Below are positions 35,370 through 43,483 of a stretch of DNA of 64,000 nt, piece after piece. The DNA comes from Microsaccharimonas sp964523145 (GTDB lineage Bacteria; Patescibacteriota; Saccharimonadia; Saccharimonadales; Saccharimonadaceae). The stretch spans positions 29,274-93,273 of the forward strand of contig CAZFYB010000004.1 of the NCBI GenBank assembly GCA_964523145.1. The letters are read 5' to 3'. Each line of letters begins with the position of its first letter. Position 1 is the first letter of the stretch. The translations under genes were made by a program, and so were the position numbers. The notes under the pieces are model-generated. The model was not told the origin of the DNA. It saw nothing but the letters and a program-made list of their open reading frames with translations, and searched no databases.

Positions 35370-37397
35370 ATGGAACACTCGCACCACACACACGACAACT
35401 CTGAACATCAAGACCACGACAAACATACAGGTCATTCAGTAGCAATGTTCAAGGATAAGTTCTGGCTGTCATTGCTACTGACGATACCAGTACTTGCATA
35501 TTCCGAGATGATACAACATTGGTTTAGCTTTATGCCACCTAGTTTCATTGGTTCTGTATACATACCATTCGTATTCAGTACTATTATCTTCTTATACGGT
35601 GGTCTTGTGTTCTTAAAGGGTGCGTGGAGCGAACTAAAAGCCAAATTGCCAGGTATGATGACACTCATCAGCCTGGCAATTATCACGGCTTATATCTACA
35701 GCGTTGCAACACAGTTCTTCATACAGGGCGATGGCTTCTTTTGGGAATTAGCAACGCTCGTAACAATTATGCTATTGGGGCATTGGCTAGAAATGGCGTC
35801 AGTCGCCAAAGCAGAAAACGCCCTCGACGCTATTTCAAAACTATTGCCTGACAAAGCCGAGAAGTTAGTAAACTGTAAGCCAACGCAAGTCTTAGTAAGT
35901 GAATTAAAGGTTGGCGATTTAGTTTTGATACGTCCTGGCTCAAGCATACCTGTTGATGGCATTATTATAGACGGTACTTCATCGGTTGATGAAGCCGCCA
36001 TAACAGGTGAAAGTAAACCAGTGAGCAAGTCTACTAACGACGAAGTTATTGCTGGCACAGGCAACCAAGATGGCTCACTGACCGTAAAGGTAACGAAGCT
36101 TGGTGAAGATACGGCACTCGCTGGAATTATGCGACTGGTAGCCGAAGCACAGAGTTCAAAATCGAACGTACAGGTACTCGCAGATAAGGCAGCTTTCTAT
36201 CTCACTTTTATTGCAATCGGAACTGCTATCATTACATTCATTTTCTGGTTTATAACCAAAGATGCTGGCTTCGCACTTGAGCGGTCAGTTACGGTACTTA
36301 TTATCGCCTGTCCACACGCACTAGGATTAGCTATTCCACTCGTTGTCTCAATTTCAACTGCTTTATCAGCAAAGAATGGTTTACTTGTCCGTAAGCGTCT
36401 AGCTCTAGAAGCGGCACGAAAGCTGGACTGGGTGTTATTCGATAAGACGGGTACGCTCACGAAAGGCGAACACGGCGTGACAGATATATGGGCGACGAAA
36501 GGCTTTACAGACAAAGATATCCTACATCTCACAGCCAGCCTTGAACAAAATAGCGAGCATATTGTTGGTAAAGGCATTGTGCGAAAAGCCGAAGAGCAAC
36601 AGGTCAAGCTAGATAAGGTTACTGACTTTAAGGCACTGCCTGGCTTGGGTGTGCAGGGAACATTACACGGCAAAGAAGTGTACATCGCAGCAAGTTATCG
36701 TTATGTTGAAGAAAATAAGCTAACTGTTCCAGTCGAAATAGCAAGGGCAGTGAAGCAAGCTGCAAAACAGGGTAAAACCGAAGTGTATCTTATTACTAAT
36801 AAAAAGGTAGTTGGTGCATTGGGCTTAGCTGACGTCGTTCGTGAGCAGTCAAAACAAGCCATTATAACTCTTAAATCTATGGGCGTTAAGACTGCAATGA
36901 TAACAGGTGACTCAGATGAAGTTGCAGCTTATGTATCAAAACAACTCGGCTTAGACCAGTATTTTGCAGAAGTAAAGCCCGAGGATAAAGCAGCTAAAGT
37001 AAAAGAATTGCAAAAGAATGGACAACAAGTCGCAATGGTTGGCGATGGTATTAATGACGCACCCGCACTTACACAAGCGAATATAGGTATAGCGATTGGT
37101 GCTGGTACAGACGTAGCCATCAAATCGGCTGACATCATCTTAATTAAGAGCAACCCCGAAGATGTCGTAAAAGTAATTAAACTGTCGAAGGCTACTTACC
37201 GTAAAATGCAACAGAACCTTGTGTGGGCTACTGGCTATAACATATTTGCGATACCTCTAGCTGCTGGCGTACTGTATGGTGCGAGTATTGTACTCTCGCC
37301 TGCTTTCGGAGCTGTACTTATGTCGGTATCAACAGTCGTAGTCGCACTAAATGCCCAACTGCTTAGACGGGTAAAGTTAGATTCTTATGGTTCATAA
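35370..37397 (+). CDS. copB: CopB-type heavy-metal P-type ATPase (P1B-3)
   Basis: A 675-residue exporter of copper or silver. The His-rich N-tail (HSHHTHDNSEHQDHDKHTGH) replaces the Cys-type metal domain, and membrane helix 6 has the CPH motif (IIACPHALGLAIPL); both are marks of the P1B-3 class. TGES, DKTGTLTKGE and GDGINDAPAL give the phosphatase loop, the phosphorylated Asp and the hinge. It has eight predicted helices. Its end overlaps the flavin reductase start by 11 bases. Confidence 0.93.
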   Translation: MEHSHHTHDNSEHQDHDKHTGHSVAMFKDKFWLSLLLTIPVLAYSEMIQHWFSFMPPSFIGSVYIPFVFSTIIFLYGGLVFLKGAWSELKAKLPGMMTLISLAIITAYIYSVATQFFIQGDGFFWELATLVTIMLLGHWLEMASVAKAENALDAISKLLPDKAEKLVNCKPTQVLVSELKVGDLVLIRPGSSIPVDGIIIDGTSSVDEAAITGESKPVSKSTNDEVIAGTGNQDGSLTVKVTKLGEDTALAGIMRLVAEAQSSKSNVQVLADKAAFYLTFIAIGTAIITFIFWFITKDAGFALERSVTVLIIACPHALGLAIPLVVSISTALSAKNGLLVRKRLALEAARKLDWVLFDKTGTLTKGEHGVTDIWATKGFTDKDILHLTASLEQNSEHIVGKGIVRKAEEQQVKLDKVTDFKALPGLGVQGTLHGKEVYIAASYRYVEENKLTVPVEIARAVKQAAKQGKTEVYLITNKKVVGALGLADVVREQSKQAIITLKSMGVKTAMITGDSDEVAAYVSKQLGLDQYFAEVKPEDKAAKVKELQKNGQQVAMVGDGINDAPALTQANIGIAIGAGTDVAIKSADIILIKSNPEDVVKVIKLSKATYRKMQQNLVWATGYNIFAIPLAAGVLYGASIVLSPAFGAVLMSVSTVVVALNAQLLRRVKLDSYGS

Positions 37398-38076
37398 AAA
37401 TGTCAGTATTGAATTAACTGTTAAGCAACTAGACCAAAATAGTGCAGAATGTAAAAGCGTAGTGTTTGAGCGGCCTATGAACTTCAACTATGAAGCTGGT
37501 GACTGGATAGATATTGATTTTGCAGATACGAGTTACAGCGGAGGCAAGACGTATTCCCTTTCATCTTCTCCTACTGAAAGTGAGCTTGCCATATCATTTC
37601 GAGAAGGCATCAGTCCTTTCAAGAAAAAACTGCAATCAGTACAGCCTGGCGATAAAATGTACATTAGCCAGTACGGTAATGACTACGGTTTTCAATTAAA
37701 AGACAACCGTTCGAGCGTTCTCGTTGCTGGTGGCATCGGTATAGCTCCATTTAGAAGTATGCTCAAAGAAATGTTTGATATGCGAATTAAAAATAGAGTT
37801 CAGCTTATCTATCTTAATAAAGGCAACGATTTTTTATTCAAGGAAGAATTAGAAGATTGGAAACGTGTGTGTCCTAATATATTAGTGGAGTATATTGTAA
37901 CTAAAGAGCTAAAACGAAAGCCTCGCGAGAAGTTACTACTTTCGCTTATTAAGGATACAAGTCGTAGCTTTTATATTGCAGGACCTGAGGCAATGGTAGA
38001 GAATACTGAACATCTATTACTTGATAATGGGGTAAGTATAAAAGAAATTCGCATAGATAGTTTTGGCACATACTAA
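37387..38076 (+). CDS. Ferredoxin-NADP reductase-like flavoprotein
   Basis: A 229-residue oxidoreductase with FAD-binding motif TYSLSSSPTE, the phosphate-loop region FREGISPFKKKL and NAD(P)-binding GGIGIAPFRSML, and a C-terminal FYIAGPEAMVE that fits the FNR family. No iron-sulfur motif is present, so it is a stand-alone reductase (Fre/Fpr type). It overlaps the pump gene and is probably the last gene of the operon. It may change metal redox state or relieve stress; that is inference. Confidence 0.82.
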   Translation: MVHKNVSIELTVKQLDQNSAECKSVVFERPMNFNYEAGDWIDIDFADTSYSGGKTYSLSSSPTESELAISFREGISPFKKKLQSVQPGDKMYISQYGNDYGFQLKDNRSSVLVAGGIGIAPFRSMLKEMFDMRIKNRVQLIYLNKGNDFLFKEELEDWKRVCPNILVEYIVTKELKRKPREKLLLSLIKDTSRSFYIAGPEAMVENTEHLLLDNGVSIKEIRIDSFGTY

Positions 38077-38336
38077 TTGCTCCTGGCATTTCTAATTTAA
38101 TAAGTTATCTGAAAGGTTGTGGCTAATTACTAAACTTTTTAACTTATAATTATCAACCATATTGCTGTTAGCAGTTAGTAATACGTCCGATATGCGGCAC
38201 CACGCTATCAATCCCTGGTAGTACACTGGGGGAGTTTTTTAATGTAAGAACAACTTCACAACATAAATAAAATAATGAGAGTATAATGACAAATAGAGTA
38301 GTAGTCATAGTGTAGTTATTACCGAAGGAGTAACTT
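38077..38336 (+). other. Intergenic region before the Clp gene
   Basis: There is no ORF of note. A weak hairpin near 38208-38236 is followed by GTTTTTTAA and may end the metal operon. TATAAT at 38282-38287 is the likely -10 box for the Clp gene. I see no CIRCE (HrcA) element. Confidence 0.4.
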
Positions 38337-41036
38337 ATGGCAGATGGAATATGTGATATAGATAAGCAAAGACCAGCCACTCATTCCGTGAGGATTAGCC
38401 GCAACGGTAGCGAAACTACACTAAAACTATGTTCGATACACTACAATCAACTGCGCTCCCAGCAAGCACAGACTTCCCCGTTTGAAGCTCTCTTTTCTGA
38501 CAGTGGCCTTACTGATTTTTTCGTTAATGATTTTCCCGACTTTTCTTCCAAGCTCGGCACTCCCTTACCCCGCGAGCAGGAAGCTACTAATATAGAAGAA
38601 TTTATTTCTGATAACACGAAAGAAATAATACAGCAGGCAGCTGAAACCGCTGTCAAATTCGGCCGCAACGAAGTCGACACCGAACACCTGCTTTACGCGC
38701 TATCAGAAAGTGATGTCGTACAAGAAATTTTTAAACAATTCAAACTAAAAAGCGAAGATATTAAAGGCTATATTGATGCAAACGCCCCAAAAAATAGCCA
38801 CAATATCACTAATGAACAAAACGTTGAAGTATCCGTTTCACCGAGAATCAAACAGGCTCTGGAACAGGCATTTGGTAGTTCACGTCAACTAGGTCACAGC
38901 TATGTTGGCCCAGAGCATTTGCTCGTTGGCTTGGTTCAGGAAGATGAGGGCATGGCTGGCGACATTTTACGTAAATATGGCCTGACTCCTGAAAGCCTGC
39001 GCCAAAAAATCGTAAAAGTCGTTGGCAAGGGAGCAGAAGAAGGGCGCGTTGATGCGCAATCAACTACTCCCCAACTGGATAAGTATTCACGTGATCTTTC
39101 GGAGCTCGCCCGCCAAGGGAAACTTGATCCTGTAATTGGACGCTCAAAAGAAATTGAGATGACAATTGAAATATTAGCCCGCCGTACTAAAAATAACCCT
39201 GTCTTAATCGGAGAGCCAGGCGTAGGCAAAACTGCCATCGTAGAGGGTCTAGCGCAACGGATTCATAGTGGCCGAGTTACCCAGGTGTTACAGGATAAGC
39301 GAGTGGTCGAGGTTAACTTGAATGCTATGGTTGCAGGCAGTAAGTATCGCGGCGAGTTTGAGGAGAGAATAAAAGCCGTCTTGGACGAGATTATCGCCCA
39401 TCAAGATGAACTGATTATATTTATAGATGAGCTTCATACGATGGTTGGTGCAGGCCAAGGTGGAGGTGAAGGCGGCATGGATGTCAGCAATGTGCTAAAA
39501 CCTAGCTTGGCACGAGGCGAACTTCACTTAATTGGAGCTACAACGCTGAATGAATACCAAAAATACATCGAGAAAGATGCGGCCCTGGAGCGTCGTTTTC
39601 AACCGGTGCTGGTACCCGAGCCAACTGTAGAGCAAACGATTGAAATATTGCGCGGGCTGCGCGATAAATATGAAGCACACCACAAGGTTAAGATTACCGA
39701 TGAGGCGATTGTCGCTGCGGCTGAATTATCCGATCGCTACGTTTCTAACCGTTTTTTGCCCGACAAGGCCATAGATTTAATTGACCAGGCAGCATCTCGA
39801 GTGCGTATTGGTGTCGATTCGCTAGACCAAGAGTTAGCCGAGTTGGACGATGATATAAAACGGCTAAAACGTGAGCGTGAGTACGCGGTCAACCACAGAC
39901 AGATGGATAAGGCTAAAGACTTCGAAAATCGAATTAAAAAATTCGAAGACAAAAAAGATGCCTCTACCGGACGTTGGCAAACTAAACGCGGTGTTACATC
40001 TAAATCTGTTTTGGTTGAGCATATTGCTCAGGTAGTTTCATCGCTTACCGGGATTCCCATCGCTGAACTGACTCAAGAAGAGAAAGAGAAATTATTAAAA
40101 CTAGAAAATCGATTACACGAGCGCGTAATCGGTCAACATGAAGCCGTAGAAGCAGTAGCCGATGCCGTTAGGATGTCACGTGCTGGCTTAACGGAAGGCA
40201 CTCGGCCAATTGCTACATTGATCTTCCTTGGACCTACTGGAGTAGGTAAAACCGAGCTAGCAAAGGCTTTGGCCTATACCGTGTATGGCGATGAAGACGC
40301 AATGATCAGGATAGATATGAGCGAATATATGGAACGGCATAGTGTTGCTCGCCTGATCGGTGCGCCTCCGGGATACGTTGGCTACGAAGAGGGGGGTCAG
40401 TTAACCGAACGTGTTAGACGAAAACCGTACAGTGTTTTACTGCTCGATGAGATAGAAAAAGCACACCCCGATGTACATAATATTTTACTGCAGGTCTTTG
40501 ACGATGGCCGGTTAACTGACGGTAAGGGGCGCGTAATTGACTTTTCTAATACCATCATTATCGCCACTTCAAATGTCGGAGCAAGCATCATTTCCCAGAA
40601 CTTGGTTATCAAAAAGGTTGAGCGCAAATCATATACAGAGCTAAAGGAAAATATTATGGATGTTCTGCGTCAGCATTTCCGACCAGAATTTTTAAACCGC
40701 ATCGATGAAGTAATTATCTTCGAATCATTAGACAAAGAACAGATTGAAGAGATAGTCGGCTTGCAATTGGAAAAGGTAAAGCGGTTGGCTCGAGGTCAAG
40801 GTATCGATATTAGCTTCGATAATTCCGTAGTTAAACATCTCGCTAAGATTGGTTACCTGCCAGAGTATGGTGCGCGTGAGCTACGTCGCCAAATTAAGAG
40901 CGAAATAGAAAATCGCCTAGCTAAAGAAATACTGAAAGGGTCGATACGCGAGGGCAGTATAGTGACAGTTGCCTACGATTCAAATAAAGAAATACAATTT
41001 AACACTGTTAAATTAAAAGCAGCGAAGAAAAGATAG
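38337..41036 (+). CDS. ClpC/ClpG-like AAA+ disaggregase with N-terminal Cys/His motif
   Basis: This 899-residue two-ring chaperone has an N-terminal Cys/His cluster (CDIDKQRP ... LCSIHYNQL, residues 6-43), a Clp_N repeat domain (about 85-220), D1 with GEPGVGKTA, a short UVR-like coiled middle (REYAVNHRQMDKAKDFENR), and D2 with GPTGVGKTE. ClpC proteins bind ClpP through a VGF/LGF loop between TSNVGA and FRPEFLNR; I see none here. This suggests a stand-alone disaggregase, somewhat like ClpG/ClpK, which also have Cys-bearing N-domains and travel on stress islands. AAGGAGT precedes the ATG. Confidence 0.85.
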   Translation: MADGICDIDKQRPATHSVRISRNGSETTLKLCSIHYNQLRSQQAQTSPFEALFSDSGLTDFFVNDFPDFSSKLGTPLPREQEATNIEEFISDNTKEIIQQAAETAVKFGRNEVDTEHLLYALSESDVVQEIFKQFKLKSEDIKGYIDANAPKNSHNITNEQNVEVSVSPRIKQALEQAFGSSRQLGHSYVGPEHLLVGLVQEDEGMAGDILRKYGLTPESLRQKIVKVVGKGAEEGRVDAQSTTPQLDKYSRDLSELARQGKLDPVIGRSKEIEMTIEILARRTKNNPVLIGEPGVGKTAIVEGLAQRIHSGRVTQVLQDKRVVEVNLNAMVAGSKYRGEFEERIKAVLDEIIAHQDELIIFIDELHTMVGAGQGGGEGGMDVSNVLKPSLARGELHLIGATTLNEYQKYIEKDAALERRFQPVLVPEPTVEQTIEILRGLRDKYEAHHKVKITDEAIVAAAELSDRYVSNRFLPDKAIDLIDQAASRVRIGVDSLDQELAELDDDIKRLKREREYAVNHRQMDKAKDFENRIKKFEDKKDASTGRWQTKRGVTSKSVLVEHIAQVVSSLTGIPIAELTQEEKEKLLKLENRLHERVIGQHEAVEAVADAVRMSRAGLTEGTRPIATLIFLGPTGVGKTELAKALAYTVYGDEDAMIRIDMSEYMERHSVARLIGAPPGYVGYEEGGQLTERVRRKPYSVLLLDEIEKAHPDVHNILLQVFDDGRLTDGKGRVIDFSNTIIIATSNVGASIISQNLVIKKVERKSYTELKENIMDVLRQHFRPEFLNRIDEVIIFESLDKEQIEEIVGLQLEKVKRLARGQGIDISFDNSVVKHLAKIGYLPEYGARELRRQIKSEIENRLAKEILKGSIREGSIVTVAYDSNKEIQFNTVKLKAAKKR

Positions 41037-41248
41037 ACTGATTGAGTAGTAGATAACTAGCACCCGTAGTTTGCTCTCAGTCGGAAGAGTTGGTATGTCC
41101 GAAAGAGTACCTTCAATTAGCGACCTGAAAAGTTTAAGTAGATTCTGTTCGGTTGCACCAATTAAACCTAACTAATCTTGATACGGTATAGGTTCAAACC
41201 CGTAGCTTTTTGTAGCCTCCTTTTCTTTCTCTTTGCTAAAATAAGTCT
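41037..41248 (+). other. Intergenic region before the Nudix gene
   Basis: No ORF. A TAAAAT at 41237-41242 is the likely -10 box, 6 bases before the next ATG. A gcaccc...gcacca pair (41060-41160) looks tRNA-like but does not fold as one. Confidence 0.4.
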
Positions 41249-41656
41249 ATGGACACAATACAAAAATTCACCCTAATCCTACTCAAACTACCCGATGGTA
41301 AGATTGTTCTACAGCGAAGAACTAAAGATGCACCATACGGAGCAGGCTTGCTAGGCATATTTGGTGGATGGGTAGAAGAAGGTGAATCTGTTGATGAGTG
41401 CCTCGTTAGAGAGATTAAAGAAGAAACATCTTTAAATACTGATCATTTAAATATTAAGCCTATAACTGATTTTATAATACCTGCGAGTGAAGACTTTGAC
41501 AAAGACAGACACTTTTACCTATATGCAGGAAATGTAGATAGTTTAGATTTTGAGGTGTATGAAGGAGATGGTGCAGAAGCGTTTACTTTATCTGAACTCG
41601 GTGAGAGAAGTGATTTAACTGCTAGTGCGAAGTATGTATTTAACGACATTATATAA
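41249..41656 (+). CDS. Nudix hydrolase
   Basis: The 135-residue protein has the Nudix box GGWVEEGESVDECLVREIKEET (its key residues: Gly at the start, REIKEET at the end), which hydrolyses nucleoside diphosphate derivatives. The last Gly of the consensus is replaced by Ser. Length fits a single-domain MutT-like enzyme. The substrate cannot be told from sequence. The message is leaderless (TAAAAT 6 bases upstream). It follows the metal/stress region but is likely a separate unit. Confidence 0.88.
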   Translation: MDTIQKFTLILLKLPDGKIVLQRRTKDAPYGAGLLGIFGGWVEEGESVDECLVREIKEETSLNTDHLNIKPITDFIIPASEDFDKDRHFYLYAGNVDSLDFEVYEGDGAEAFTLSELGERSDLTASAKYVFNDII

Positions 41657-41674
41657 AACCACCATCCCGCTCAT

Positions 41675-41820
41675 CCTTGCAAAAACACCCCCATTCCCCC
41701 ATAACTGACAAAGTCACAACTCATCCAACGCGGTGTAGAGATCTCGGCTTTTGAACGCCCAGATCCCTGCACCGTGCAGGCAGTCAGGCGATTGCCTGCT
41801 GACTATGAGAGAAGGTGAAC
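41675..41820 (+). promoter_or_regulatory. Leader of the third GC-rich cassette
   Basis: TTGCAA near 41677 and CATAAC 17 bases later form a possible promoter. The leader contains CTGCA-ccg-TGCAG and the stem GCAGGCA...TGCCTGC (about 41776-41799), then AGAAGG 5 bases before the ATG at 41821. Confidence 0.45.
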
Positions 41821-42135
41821 ATGGTGGAATCATCCGAACCTACCGGTAATGTGGAACAACTATCCGAGCCGGTGGCTGTCTGGCAAGAATCGATGCGCCT
41901 ACAGGAACAGCTTCAACAGCTAACCACCTGGGCTGCAGAGCTTTACGACAAGCCCGATTCAGAACTCAGTCCGGTCCAACGCCGCAGTATCACAGGGCAG
42001 TTCATCGGTATCGCCGCAACGGCGATCGCTGGACTGGACGTACTTCTCGGACCGATCCCAAGTGAAAACGCCGCTGATCTGCGCAAGCTTATGATCAGCG
42101 TCCTCGCCAAGATCGACCCCGTGAGTGGCTCATAA
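41821..42135 (+). CDS. Hypothetical acidic helical protein (104 aa)
   Basis: The protein has 104 residues, is acidic and helical throughout (QLSEPVAVWQESMRLQEQLQQ and so on), with no membrane segment or known motif. One Ala/Gly hydrophobic stretch (GIAATAIAGLDVLLGP) lies in the middle. Codons end in G or C more often than in adjacent genes. It has its own leader and terminator, so it is an isolated cassette. I do not recognise it. Confidence 0.55.
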   Translation: MVESSEPTGNVEQLSEPVAVWQESMRLQEQLQQLTTWAAELYDKPDSELSPVQRRSITGQFIGIAATAIAGLDVLLGPIPSENAADLRKLMISVLAKIDPVSGS

Positions 42136-42159
42136 CCACACCCAGCCCGTACCCAGTAT

Positions 42160-42220
42160 CGAAAAGAGCCGGCCTTCACAGTCAGAGCCATTCGTACACT
42201 GAAGGTGCGGGCTCTTTTCG
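42160..42220 (+). terminator. Long terminator hairpin of the third cassette
   Basis: CGAAAAGAGCC at 42160-42170 pairs with GGCTCTTTTCG at 42210-42220, and CCTTCA 42173-42178 with TGAAGG 42200-42205. The arm GGCTCTTTTCG doubles as the T-run. Confidence 0.75.
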
Positions 42221-42240
42221 TTTATGCTACTATTCATACT

Positions 42241-42648
42241 ATGAAACTCACCAAAAACCAAAAAATCGTATTAGTATTTATAATCTTTGCTATCATCATC
42301 GGATATGCCTTAACACCCCTCGGCTATGAAACTCGCACCCCCGATTTACGCACATGGGCAATCGTACCATTCTTCGTATCTGCCTCGTTGTTGATTCCTA
42401 TACTCGCGCTCATTCTTGTCTTTAAAAAGCCACGAATTGCCGGAATATTAGTGGTGATTAACGCGATAGTCATGCTTTTGTTGGTCCCAGGCGACCAAGC
42501 TGGCTTCTTTTTTACCTCAGCCGTACCGCCGCTCATCACCGTCTTTGAGTTCCTGGCGGTATTTAACTCAATTGGGTTCTTGATATGGGGTCCTAAGTTA
42601 TTTGCAACTACAAAAGCAAAACCCTCACGTGCTATACTAAAACCATAA
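42241..42648 (+). CDS. Four-helix membrane protein, unknown
   Basis: A 135-residue membrane protein: helices at about 8-22, 40-60, 68-84 and 100-116, with a basic N-terminus (MKLTKNQK) and a basic C-tail ending in ILKP. I know no family with this pattern. TACTAT lies 7 bases before the ATG, directly after the terminator of the previous cassette. It forms a unit with the next gene, 16 bases away. Confidence 0.6.
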   Translation: MKLTKNQKIVLVFIIFAIIIGYALTPLGYETRTPDLRTWAIVPFFVSASLLIPILALILVFKKPRIAGILVVINAIVMLLLVPGDQAGFFFTSAVPPLITVFEFLAVFNSIGFLIWGPKLFATTKAKPSRAILKP

Positions 42649-42664
42649 TCAAAAAGGAATCGTT

Positions 42665-43483
42665 ATGGCTAAAGCACCTATTGAAAACGCACCACTCGAA
42701 GTAAAAGTTGAAGCAGAACCGCCACGCCTTGGCAAAGTAAAGCTCGCCTTTATGTACGTTCTTATTGCCGGGTTAGTAGCATCGGCAATTACCGCAGTTA
42801 TCGCTCTTCTTATCGGCGAATTTAACGCCTCTATTCAAAAAGCGCTCCTGACCATATTCATCTTCTTTACGCACAGCTTGTTTATACTTGGGCTTATTCT
42901 CGCCGACAAACACAATCATATTGGAAAAGCACTCTTACCAACTACCATCGGTATACTAGCCTTAGCAAACATGATCACTACAACCTTAGGCACATGGGAT
43001 ATTATTACCACTGAAAAAGCTTGGCATATCTTTGGCTTTTACTTCCTTGTGCTCGGTACGGTGTTCATCATCATGGCTATTTTGCGACTAAAGGTAGTAA
43101 ATACGATTATTAAAAACTTGGTTATCGCTTCGGCAGCATTTACTGCATTACTTGCGGCAGTGCTTGCACCTTGGGTGTTGCACGTTGTTGATTCGTTTGA
43201 CCCCTTCTACTATCGAGTCGTAGGCGCAGTTGCAATTGTTGCTACGACACTCTTCCTTATTACGCTCATTTTCCGAGGCATTGCTTTAGCGCGTCACCCA
43301 CAACTAAAGGTGACTCCAGTAAGCGAACCAATCCCTGGTGGGCTACTGGCGATCTACATTACGCTTGGTGTTATTACTGCTATGGTCTGGTCGACTGCAT
43401 TCACTTCGTTCCTCGTTGACGCTATTCAATCTGGACACAGCGATACGCCACGTGGCGGGTCAAGCCAGCAAAATAAAGTTTAG
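42665..43483 (+). CDS. Multi-pass membrane protein, unknown (272 aa)
   Basis: An AAGGA ribosome site precedes the ATG. The protein has an acidic/proline N-tail of about 28 residues, then about seven hydrophobic helices (from LAFMYVLIAGLVASAIT to ITLGVITAMVWSTAFTSFL) and a polar Ser/Gly-rich end. No family signature is recognised. It is cotranscribed with the small membrane gene upstream and meets the reverse-strand hydrolase tail-to-tail with a 4-base overlap. Confidence 0.6.
   Translation: MAKAPIENAPLEVKVEAEPPRLGKVKLAFMYVLIAGLVASAITAVIALLIGEFNASIQKALLTIFIFFTHSLFILGLILADKHNHIGKALLPTTIGILALANMITTTLGTWDIITTEKAWHIFGFYFLVLGTVFIIMAILRLKVVNTIIKNLVIASAAFTALLAAVLAPWVLHVVDSFDPFYYRVVGAVAIVATTLFLITLIFRGIALARHPQLKVTPVSEPIPGGLLAIYITLGVITAMVWSTAFTSFLVDAIQSGHSDTPRGGSSQQNKV

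Noticed and set aside
41060..41160. tRNA-like gene (gcacccg ... gcacca)
   Set aside because: Acceptor halves nearly pair, but no T-arm or anticodon arm can be formed in place; treated as chance.
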